Below, one piece after another: positions 43,617-53,728 of a DNA stretch of 64,000 nucleotides. Where the stretch lies: the NCBI GenBank assembly GCA_019022495.1, contig JAFEKR010000008.1, positions 1-64,000 on the forward strand. Direction: 5' to 3'. The notes under the pieces were generated by a model, which saw only the letters and a program-made list of their open reading frames with translations, was not told the origin of the DNA and made no database searches. This DNA comes from Epichloe hybrida (Eukaryota > Ascomycota > Sordariomycetes > Hypocreales > Clavicipitaceae). The position numbers and the translations under genes were made by a program. Numbering within the stretch: position 1 is the stretch's first letter; each line of letters starts with the position of its first letter.

Positions 43617-43715
43617 GGTTCGAACCTATAACCTTGCCTCGCAGAGCAGTGCTCCACTGTAGTGGGCGTGTACGCTATAGTGAGCTACAACCACTGCGCC
43701 ACCGGGCTCATAACC
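43617..43715 (-). other. tRNA-like segment of the TRIM with Pol III box motifs
   Basis: On the minus strand, GGTTATGAGCCCGG (43702-43715) next to the LTR is the primer site. It runs into TGGCGCAGTGG, a good Pol III A box, and later GGTTCGAACCC, a canonical B box. Between them lie a hairpin (CACTATAG with CTACAGTG) and GAGCACTGCTCTGCGAGGC, tRNA-like anticodon-arm sequence. The ends do not pair as an acceptor stem, so it is not a functional tRNA gene; a tRNA-derived or SINE-like piece is likely. Confidence 0.55.
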
Positions 43716-43783
43716 TGTTGAAATCAAAAGAGTGGACCGATCCAACTGAACCTAGGATTACAAAGCCTTATATATTTTTAACA
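43716..43783 (-). repeat. TRIM right LTR (68 bp)
   Basis: TGTTGAAATCAAAAGAGTGG...TATTTTTAACA, followed by target duplicate ATAAT at 43784-43788. Confidence 0.9.
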
Positions 43784-43788
43784 ATAAT

Positions 43789-44109
43789 TATATACTATAT
43801 AATATTAGGTAATAATAAGAACTTATTTATTATATATAAGTAGGCTTTAAAGATAAGGAGGGTTAAAATAAAACTATTAGGGCCTATAGTGTTATTTAGG
43901 GCTTTTATTACTATTTATAAGGTAATAGGTTTAGGTATTATAGGATATTTATGCTTAATTATGTTATAGGCCCTTTAAAGTAGCCTATAATACCTTTAAC
44001 CTTCCTAATACTATAGTATACCTTAATAGGGACTTCCTTAATTAAAATTAATATTAAAGCTATAAATTACCTAAATTTATTACTATAGAAGTTTATTCTA
44101 GTTTTTATG
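43789..44109 (-). pseudogene. Copia-C integrase C-terminal part
   Basis: Minus strand reads RAYNIIKHKYPIIPKPITL, IVIKALNNTIGPNSFILTLL, IFKAYL. It aligns with RQAYDIII...INNSAGLNSIILTLLVFGGY of A2, i.e. the integrase C-terminal region. RIP stops are present. The first retroposon copy interrupts it at 44121. Confidence 0.75.
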
Positions 44110-44120
44110 ATAATAAAATC

Positions 44121-44911
44121 CCCCTCCTGAGTACGAGGTAAAACTACTTAGCTTACTACACCCTAACACCCTATTCCTTTAACTTCTTTTTATTTACCTT
44201 GCAAAGCTTATTATTAGGCTTACCCTTATTTTTTAGTATTTTCTCCCTTATATTATAAATACTATTGATTATCTTTAGGTTAGATTTATCTTCCCTTTCC
44301 TTTCCTTTACTTTTCTTCTCTTTTACTATATTATTTAACATTTCAGATAGTATAGTGTCTTTTTTATTACCTTTAGCTATACTATTATCTAATTAGTTAG
44401 TTATTAATTAGTTGATTGGTAGCCTATGACTAACTTAGTAATGTAATAGATGCAGTGCGTCTGTTAGTTTGGAATTAGATTAGCTGTAATTAAAGATAAG
44501 TTATATTGTTTTTTTAGGGTTTAAGTTTACCTTAGAGCTTTAAAGGATAAGTTATAAGATAGAATAAATATAAAGAGATAGAATAAATATAGTTATTAAG
44601 GAAGGGGGAATTATATTAATTTATACTATAAGTAAAACTTAAATAGATTTAAGTTTAACTATAGTCGCAAATTATAACTCTTATGTAATTATAGCTATAA
44701 AGTTTATTATAAACTTTATATTAACTTTTTAGCCCCTAAATTTATAGCTTAAAGCTTATTCCTTAATGTTTTACCTAACACTATAGTAATTATTAAATTT
44801 AGTTATTATATATAGCACTAGCTAGGTATTGCTAGTAATTTTTTTAGTTCCTTGAAAATTAGATGCATTGGCCACAGCTAATGACCCCAAAAAAAAAATT
44901 AAAAATCAATA
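44121..44911 (+). mobile_element. Retroposon copy 1 (~0.79 kb, SINE/LINE-like)
   Basis: Interspersed element flanked by a perfect 11-bp direct repeat ATAATAAAATC (44110-44120, 44912-44922). It starts CCTCCTGAGTACGAGG and ends ATTGGCCACAGCTAATGACC, an A-run, then TTAAAAATCAAT. It has no terminal inverted or direct repeats; variable-length TSDs plus an A-rich tail point to target-primed retrotransposition. A minus-strand frame of about 70 codons (NNIVKEKKSKGKEREDKSNL) is shared with copy 2. Confidence 0.75.
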
Positions 44912-44922
44912 ATAATAAAATC

Positions 44923-45341
44923 TAGAGAGCCTAGATAAGTATTAATCTAGTATAGTTAGAGGGCTTCCTAGGTTATTTTTATAAAGATATTATTAAGGAA
45001 TTTTACTATATTAAATACTATAGCTATATCTATAGCATAGAGTATAGGGTAGTTACTATTAAGATAGAAGATATTTACTATTACTTTATAGGTAAAGCTA
45101 TACTTATTCTTAAGGGTAAATTTAAAGTAATTAAAGCTATTTATATATATTTAGTATTAGTAGTAAAGTCTTATTAGCTTCTTAATAGCTTTAATATTAA
45201 TATTATACCCTAATCTATAAAGAACCTTATATAGTTATTAGATTAATAAATACCTAAAGTAATAATATAATTACTATAGCTTACCTTCTATAAGGTAGCT
45301 CTAAGCAACTACTTTTTCTTTTTATATAAGTAGTATTTAAG
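44923..45341 (-). pseudogene. Copia-C integrase, part between retroposon copy 1 and A3
   Basis: AT-rich, RIP-degraded copia interior. No catalytic block was read with confidence; assigned by position between flanking integrase pieces. TATAC at 45342-45346 is the A3 target. Confidence 0.5.
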
Positions 45342-45346
45342 TATAC

Positions 45347-45603
45347 TGTTAATTCCTTCGGATCTTCATCGGTTCAATCGTGGCCAAAGACTAGACCAAT
45401 TGTGGGTCCGGCGCGATGCACGCGATATAATTAGCTACATTAATTCGCCACCCCCTTTTATGCCCTATATACGGATTTCGCCTACTTTTCTAGCATCTAG
45501 ACTTTCCCTCTCTTCTCCCTCTTTCCTAGCTAGCTAACTAACTATTATTGACTTTAATTTATACGGGATTTATTACCTACGTAGGACCTTAGTGTAACTA
45601 ACA
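45347..45603 (+). repeat. A3 5' LTR
   Basis: 257 bp, TGTTAATTCCTTCGGATC...GTGTAACTAACA, followed by the same CTAATTAGTAGTTAAC primer region as A2. Confidence 0.95.
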
Positions 45604-46389
45604 CTAATTAGTAGTTAACTTCATAACCATAAATAAGCTAGGTATTATAAGAAGAGACATTTCTATAGACGCTACTGCCACTACCCCTTATTATGCTATA
45701 ACGGTTATTGTGGTAGAGAGGTATAACTATATAAGTGTGCTAAAGGAAGAGACTAGAATCCTAGTTACAGGCTTGTTAGGCTTCTAAGGAATTAATCTAT
45801 TAACCCTTAGGCTTAGGGATATAACTTCATTATATCTATCTAGGATATTGTTATTAATTGTCAATTTTATTGTCCATTATAAGAAAACTAACCAAATAAC
45901 CGAATCTATTGCCACAAGGCATTTATTTCGAACCTGACGTTAAATAACCTTAGCCAAGCTAGCTAACACATCTATAACTTCTCTATAAATATTCCCTTTA
46001 TCTAATAAATCTCTAATCTATTTATATAAGTATCTATAGCTTGTTTTTTGCCCCCTTTACTCTTAGTGCTATTCGCCCTATGCTTGTTAGCAAGAGAGAG
46101 AGATTATCTCCTTCCTTCCTTTTCATAAAAAATAGGAAGTAGTAATTCCTATTATTCCCTTATTACTTTCCCTATTATTTTCTAGTTACTTTTAGAACTT
46201 CTATTACTTTCTTTATCTTTATTGATTTATTCTTATTGCTGCTTTTGCTACTTCTACTACTTTTTCTTCTGTTTTTCCTGTTTTTGTAATCTTCTAATTT
46301 TATTAGAGTAATAACGCTCCTGAAATACGAAAGAAAAACCTTGTAATAGTGACAGGCAAATATAGGAGCTTAATTAGTAGTAAAAACAA

Positions 46390-48255
46390 TAAATTAGTAA
46401 TATTCCTTTTATAGTTAAAGATAGCAGAGGAATCTAGACCTTCTATAAGAGCAAAGGCTACTAGTAATAGCAAGGCTCTAACTATTACTACTAAAAAACC
46501 CTAAGAGCATAAGTTACCCTTATGCCTTTAATAGCTTACTTATGACTTCTCTAGTGATTAGAAAGAATCCGTTAAGCTAGATCTAGAGACTACTACGTAG
46601 CTTAAGCTTAATAACTAGATTATAAGATTTATTAACCTTAGTAAGCATTAAGGTTAGAGAGATAATAACCTATAGGAATCATTCTAAGAAGACTTTAAAG
46701 GCTAGTCTAAAGACACCTTTAAAAGGGTATCTAAGAATATTATTAGAGAATTACGTAATTCTTTATAAGATTATAGCGTCCTTATTAGGTAAGGCCTAGG
46801 ATATTTAATCCTAGTATTGCTTAAGGAAGTGCTTTATTAAAACTTAATGCCCCTTTAGTTATAGGAAAGATCATAAGAAAGACCACAATCTTCCAAACCC
46901 CTAGAACCTTAACATTAATAGCCCTAATAACCTACCCTAGAAATTAACCTTCCCTAACTCTAGAGATTACCTAAACCCTTACAAGAACCCCTGTAATAAT
47001 CCCTATTATATTAACAGCTCCATCTGGATAATTATTATTAAGAATAACTAGTGAACTATTATTTATAATAAATTATGCCTTTATAGTAACTCCTCTCTAA
47101 GGATTAGATTACAAAGAAGATCTTAGAGCTTACAAAGATATATAAGGATAGCAACTACTATAGTAGAAAGCTATATAACTTCTTAACGCTAAAGATTATA
47201 CTCTTTAAAAATAAGTGTAATAGAATTAACCTTCCTTAAATATATTATTAGAAGGCTTTCCCTATTATATTAATAGGTAATACTAAGTAATACTACCTTA
47301 ATTACCTCTTTAGGAATAACTATTCCTATAAAGAGATAATTACTTATATTTATTAACGCTTTAAGACAGAAAGTAACTAGTAATTCTATTACTATAAGTA
47401 AAGTAATATAATACTAAAGAGCATAATTAAGAAAAACCCTAATAAAAGCAAGCTTAAGTGCCTTAAGATTATGTTATTAACCCTTAAGAAAATCCACAAA
47501 GGCCTATACCCTACTAAGATAGTAGATACTAAACTCTATAAGCAAGCCTTAAATACTATAGCTAGTGTGCCTAAATATTAGATAGTAGAATATATACACT
47601 TCACAGGCTTTAAAAGTCTTACTAGAGACCTCCGCAAGGTAATCACTATTACAGAATTAAATAAGAAGTCCTCCTAATACCTTTAGTACTAACAAGGAGA
47701 CCCTCTAGAGGCTATGTTCACTAATTATTAGTATAGATAATAATCCCACGGCAGAGGAAGTTATTATAGACAAAGCCCTAGGCTAAGCACTAAGCGCTAC
47801 TTTATATATGGTAAAAGCGGCTGCTAGTTCTCTAATTACTCCGCTAAAGAATATTAAAAGGAAAAGGACTACTAGTAGGCTAGTAAAACACATTATACAC
47901 CCCCTTTAGAGAAGAGATTCTAGGCATTCCTTACCTCCTATAAAGGGCAGGATAATAACAAGCCTAATAAAGGCTTAGGTTAGAATTAGGAATTATATCT
48001 TTCAGCCTATATAGAAGCTAAAGATAATAATAATAATATAGAGGAGCTACTATTAATAGCATACCTAAGTATTATATAATTCTTTTGCTCTGGATTACAA
48101 ACTAACCATAACGCCACTAATATTAATATTCTCGCAACCCTAAACAATCAAGCCTTCTAACACGTATTCCTCAGGTAGGAGCTCTATAAGCTATAAGAGT
48201 GTAATAAAGGCTTAATTTACTATATCTCTAAAAAAACACTATTCTAAAGAGGTTT
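46390..48255 (+). pseudogene. A3 gag, RIP-degraded
   Basis: Collinear with A2 gag. The zinc-knuckle region near 47795-47835 reads YFIYGKSGC, where a CxxCxxxxC knuckle is expected; the last Cys survives and the first two are Tyr. NYSAKEYQKEKDYQ follows. Stops at Gln/Trp positions prevent translation. The 5' leader between LTR and gag (45604-46389) has no supported frame. Confidence 0.72.
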
Positions 48256-51200
48256 TTAGAGGGATTATACCTAACACTAGCGCCATGGGAAAGTTAACTA
48301 TAGGAGAGGCATAAGTAAAGGCTTTATTAAGATTAATACCTTTATTAAAGGTGACCCCTTACGAACCCTAAATTATCATATTTAGCGCTAGATTAGTAGT
48401 TATAAGAGAAATCCTTTATATGCCTACGGAGCTTAGAGAGCTTGAATTTTACATCCTTAATATAGCTACCCCTTTCCTCTTCTTAATCACTAATATAGAT
48501 AAGATATAAGTCAAGATTAATAACCTCACTAACATGCTTATCTAAGGCAACAAAACTATACCTATTATGCGACAATAGGGCCATCCTTAGTAGTTACTAG
48601 AAGCAAAAGAAACGGTTACCTTCCACCTTTTAGAAGGAGATATCCGTTAATTACATCATTAACTTAGTTACCCTTCCGTTTAATAACTTATAAAGATCCT
48701 TTACTAAGCTAGTTACGAAGTTAAACGCTAGGTAATTAAGGAATTAACCAAAGTTTGCTACTATTACTAAATATATAGAAAGGCCCCTAGTTAATTCAAG
48801 TTCACAATCAAAGATAACCACGAATTTAACTACGAGATTATCGTTAATATCGTGTAAATCAATAGCCAACTAGTGCTTTACATTATTAATTTAGTAACCT
48901 TATTCTAAGCAGCCTAATTCCTTAATTTAAAGAAGCAGAAGGCTTAAGACATCTAGAATGTAATCCGTGAATGTTAGATTAATACTTATCTTAGACCTCC
49001 AGATTGGATTATCCACGATGCTAGCAATAACTTCGCTTCCGCTAAATTTAGGCATTATACTCAATTAATATTAATTAAAACTAGTAAGATACTAATTAAA
49101 GCCTATAATAGCATTAGAAAGGTTAAGAGATACCACGGACCTCTACGCTAAGCCTATAATATTATTATAGACTCGATTAGAACAGAGCTCGCGCTAGAGC
49201 AACGTCTCTAAATAGCTATCAAGGTGATTAATAACTTTACAGGCCTAAATAGTATTATCCTAACTATACTAGTCTTCGGAGGCTACCCGTAGATAATAAA
49301 TAAGTTACCCCTAAGCGTCTCTATTATTTAACGTGCTAAGGTAATTCGTAAAGCTACTAATAAAGTCCGCTATTATCTAGCTTCGTAGCAGGTCCGTAAT
49401 ACCCTTAAAGCCTAGAACGGCCCTAATATAGCACCTATATATTAGCTACCCCTATAGGCTAATGTACGTGTATAAAGAGAGAAAGGTAGCTAGTATAGCC
49501 TATATAAGCTACTTACCACTAATAGAGAGACTTATACTATTAATATGCCCCGTAGCCTAGCGAAGTTCTGCTTTATAGTAGTAAAGCCCTATTATAAAGA
49601 CCTATATACTATAAAGGGGCTAGAGTAGTAAGAGATAAAGCCTTATAATCCGCTAAAGCAATAGCTAAGTAACGCAGAGGAAGGAGAAGTTATATAACTA
49701 ACTACTACTAATAAAAGAGATTCTCTAATAGAAGAAGGTAAAGAGCTATAAATACTAGCTAAGAGAAAGTAAGGAAGACTAAGAAAGGCCCTTATAGTGT
49801 AATTTATAAGTGTAGGAAAGTCTAATAAAAAGGCTTATAAAGCCTAAAAGGCCCTAAGGGGAAGCTATTAAGTTAAAGACTTATTACTACGCCCTAAAGG
49901 AATAAAAGTAAGGAAAAGAAGACCTTATAGCCCTAAGAAGGATATTAGCCTAGTTTAGCTCTATATACTTATGAATAAAGATTAAGAGAAAGCCTTTATT
50001 TAAGAGGTTATAACTAGAGGGATACTAAGTATAGCGTTCCTTATAGCAAAGGAAAAGGCCAATTAAAACCTCGCCCTTTAGCTTCACTAAGAAGGAAGGA
50101 TTATAACCCTAGGAAAACCCTTTAAGTAACTTAATTAAGCTAAGATTAACGCTTTACAAGCTTATGATATATTTAAATTCGTTAAGTTTAACCTAGCAAA
50201 GCACAGAGGTCACAGAATCTTCGATTCTCGTATAGTCAGAGAGATCAAAGGCAAAGGAACGGACTTACCATACGAGAAATCTCGTCTTATTATATAAGGC
50301 CATAATAATAAAGGAAAGGAATTTATCCTAACGCAATCGCTAACAATATAACAAGCAAGCTAACGCCTTATTATAGCTATTGCTTTGTTATTAAAAGAAG
50401 AGGCATTTACCTTTAGATTCGTGATATTACGCAAGCCTACACTTAATCGCACATAATGCTAACAAGGCTAATTATTATAAGACTACTAAAGCAGATTATA
50501 TATCTCTTTCTGGAAGGGACTGTAATTAAATTAATTAGACCTCTATACGGGATTGCAAAGGCTAGAACCTACTAGTAGGCAACGTACTTCTGTTACCATA
50601 GGGATAACCTTAATATAATAACTTTAACTTACAATCCCTGCTTATTAATTACAGCCCTAAATAATAAGAATCTCTTTGGCATTATTGGAATACAAACTGA
50701 TAATATATTAGGCCTAAGTAATGATAACTTCTTCTAAAAAGAAAAGAAAAGGCTCTAGAAGGCTAATTTCATAGCTAAAGAAAAGCAACGATTAACTACT
50801 AAGAATCCCCTTATCTTTAATGGCTGCATCTTAACCTAGAATACTAATAACTCGCTAATATTAACCTAGAAAGGCTAGAGTTAAAAGATCAAGGAAGTTA
50901 ATCCTTAATCCCTAATGGCAAAGCAAGACTACGTAGAACAACAAGCCTGAGGAAGCTACATTATAACTATGTGTTAACTAGAGGCTTCGTATAACCTTTT
51001 AATTATAGCTTAATACCAAGAGCCCTCTACAGAAGATATCACATATCTTAACAAACGCCTTAAATAGCAGATTAAGAATTAATAGCGTGGACTATAATAT
51101 ATTCCTTTAGTCCTTAAGGAGGCAAAGCTCTTTATGTTCGTAGATAGATCGCTCGCTAATAACAAGGATTTAAGCTCATAGATTGGATACGTGATTGTAA

Positions 51201-51640
51201 TTAGTAATAAGATAATACAAGACAATAATACCTTTATTATAAAAGGTAACATTATTACATATAGCTTAATAAAGAGCAAGAGAGTCACTTATAGCGTGCT
51301 TACCTCTAAGTTATATAGCATGGTTTAAGGCGTAAACATCGCCTACGCGATTTCTATGACTTTACATTAGATTACGGATTAATTGAAGATGCCTCGAATT
51401 CCTATAATTCTCTATACTAATTCTTTTTTGTTATATAAATATCTTATAAAGCTAGGAATAACAAAGGAGAAGAGACTAATGATTAATATTATAGCCCTTT
51501 GTTAATTGTATGAAAGGCATAAGATCTATGAAGTTAGATAGATTAATAGTAATGACAATCCGGCGGATGCAATAATAAAAGCATCGCTAAATTTATTACT
51601 TTTCTCTTTAATTAATTCGAACAAATTAACAATTTATATT
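48256..51640 (+). pseudogene. A3 pol: protease, integrase, RT, RNase H, RIP-degraded
   Basis: Protease motif IPNTSAMGKLTIGEA near 48267, Asn for the catalytic Asp at 48273-48275. Integrase: DWIIHDASNNFASAKFRHYT near 49000-49050, where the catalytic Asp is still present (Asn in A2). KVKRYHGPLR and INNFTGLNSIILTILVFGGY follow, then NMPRSLAKFCFIVVKPYYKD near 49550. RT: REIKGKGTDLPYEKSRL near 50230 and the active-site block QTDN at 50693-50704 (first Asp kept). RNase H: AKLFMFVDRSLANNKDL near 51120, and R-x-INSNDNPADA near 51540, with x a TAG for Trp. Confidence 0.88.
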
Positions 51641-51844
51641 AAAGGATAGGTAAAGAGACCTATAATATTAAGGGACAGGAGCTTAGGCAAGGACTAACGG
51701 ATTAATTTAATTAACTAATGCTACAACAGCTAATTAGAGTAGCGGATTCCTATTAAGGGATCCACTAGTATACACTTTCCTTTAATCTAATTTTTATTAC
51801 GTTTTTAAGCTCTTTAGCCACGAAGGAAAAAGAGAGATTACTAG

Positions 51845-52101
51845 TGTTAATTCCTTCGGATCTTTATTAGTTTAATCATGGCTAAAGACTAGACTAATTA
51901 TGGGTCCAGCGCAATACACGCGATATGATTAGCTACATTAATTCGCCACCCTCTTTTATGCCCTATATACGAATTTCGCCTACTTTTCTAGCATCTAGAC
52001 TTTCCCTCTCTTCTCCCTCTTTCCTAGCTAGCTAACTAACTATCATTGACTTCAATTTATACGGGATTTATTACCTGCGCAGGACCTTGGTGCAACCAAC
52101 A
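51845..52101 (+). repeat. A3 3' LTR
   Basis: 257 bp, preceded by the purine-rich GGAAAAAGAGAGATTACTAG, followed by target duplicate TATAC at 52102-52106. Confidence 0.95.
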
Positions 52102-52106
52102 TATAC

Positions 52107-52921
52107 CCTTATTTATATATTATAAGGAATTTAATATCTCCTTATTATAGTGTATTTTTAGAGATATTAAAGTTGATTTATAGATAGTTTATATTACTAA
52201 GAGATAGGAGAAATAGAGTGTTTATTAGTGTAATTTAAAAGAGAATATCTCTAAAGGGGGTAGGTATATTAGCTACTCTAAGTATAATAATTAGTTTTCC
52301 TATACTAAATCTAATAAATACCTTTTTTACCTTTAATTTATTAAGTAGTAGCTTAGGTATTTAATATTATAAAGTAAGGAATTAAGGGTGCCTTACTATA
52401 GAGAACTTTATAGCTTCTATATTAGGTATAATCCCTTAGAATATTATACAAAAATAGTAATCTTCTAGTATAAATATTACTAGAGCTTTGCTTAAGAGTT
52501 CTCACTAGAAGGGGTTTTTTTTACTTAGACTATAATAAGCTACTTAACTTATTAGGAAGTAAACTATTCTTTTGCTATTAAGTTATATTCTATAATTAAA
52601 TAAGCTTATAAGTACTAGCCTATCTATACTATTAGGGCTATTATTAAACCTAGTACTTTTTACATATTAAGTAATTTTATTATTAATAGGGGATTAAGGC
52701 TTATATTCTTCTTTATATTATATAAGAAATAAATTATATAGGTTATTAGCTAGATCTATAAGGTAGTGGTTTTTAAAGTATTAATATGCTTTCCTATAGT
52801 TCTTTTCTAGGTGCTTAGATAACTAGTATTTTTCTTTACTATATATATAGTACTTCTTTATATAAGGGTTTCCTTCTCTTTCTTATAGTTTTAAGAGGTA
52901 TTAGGCCTCTTTTCCCTTCTT
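52107..52921 (-). pseudogene. Copia-C interior between A3 and retroposon copy 2
   Basis: AT-rich, RIP-degraded. By position it is integrase N-terminal/protease sequence of Copia-C. No residue motif read with confidence. Confidence 0.45.
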
Positions 52922-52935
52922 ATTATATCTTTAGT

Positions 52936-53714
52936 CCTCCTGAGTACGAGGTAAAACTGCTTAGCTTACTACACCCTAACACCCCATTTCTTTAACTTCT
53001 TTTTATTTACCTTATAAAGCTTATTATTAGGCTTACCCTTATTTTTTAGTATTTTCTCCCTTATATTATAAATACTATTAATTATCTTTAGGTTAGATTT
53101 ATCTTCCCTTTCCTTTCCTTTACTTTTCTTCTCTTTTACTATATTATTTAATATTTTAGATAGTATAGTGTCTTTTTTATTACCTTTAGCTATACTATTA
53201 TCTAATCAGTTAGTCATTAATTAGTTAATTAGTAGCCTATAACCTACTTAGTGATTAGATATAGTGCGTCTGTTAGGAATTGGATTGGCTGCAATTGAGG
53301 ATAAGTTATGTTGTTTTTTTAGGGTTTAAGTTTGCCTTAGAGCTTTAAATGATAAGTTATAAGATAGAAAAGATATAAAGAGATAGAATAAACATAGTTA
53401 TAAAGGAAAGGGGAATTACATTAATTTATACTATAAGTAAAACTTAAATGGATTTAAGTTTAACTACGGTTGTGAATTATAACTCTTGCGTAATTATAGC
53501 TATAAAGTTTGTTATAAACTTTGTATTAACTTTTTAGCCCTTAAATTTATAGCTTAAAGCTTATTTCTTAATATTTTACCTAACACTATAGTGATTATTA
53601 AATTTAGTTGTTATATATGGCACTAGCTAGGTATTGCTAGTAATTTTTTTGGTTCCTTGAAAATTAGATGCATTGGCCACAGCCAATGACCCCAAAAAAA
53701 TTGAAAATCAATCA
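52936..53714 (+). mobile_element. Retroposon copy 2 (779 bp)
   Basis: Second copy of the element at 44121, same orientation, flanked by a perfect 14-bp direct repeat ATTATATCTTTAGT (52922-52935, 53715-53728). It is less mutated: a perfect hairpin ATTGGC-CACA-GCCAAT precedes the A-run. The minus-strand frame ends NKKKLKKWGVRV, then TAG; in copy 1 the Trp codon has become TAG. Confidence 0.78.
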
Positions 53715-53728
53715 ATTATATCTTTAGT

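Larger units (their letters stand above)
42952..43783 (-). mobile_element. TRIM (terminal-repeat retrotransposon in miniature)
   Basis: 832 bp including an inserted MITE; about 340 bp without it. It has two 68-bp terminal direct repeats and ATAAT target duplications (42947-42951, 43784-43788). It has no coding capacity. On the minus strand it has a primer site complementary to the initiator tRNA-Met anticodon arm and the polypurine tract CCAGGGGGAG. Primer site, polypurine tract and LTR ends (TGTTAAAAATA... and ...TTTCAACA) resemble Copia-B, a likely source of its replication proteins. It is far less RIPed than its host. Confidence 0.88.
45347..52101 (+). mobile_element. Ty1/copia element A3, full length, plus strand
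   Basis: 6,755 bp with two 257-bp LTRs and TATAC target duplications (45342-45346, 52102-52106), inserted in Copia-C. Collinear with A2 throughout but slightly less mutated, retaining some catalytic residues lost in A2. Confidence 0.95.

Noticed and set aside
43617..43715. Functional tRNA gene
   Set aside because: A and B boxes are good but the ends do not form an acceptor stem and the 5' end overlaps the retroelement primer site.
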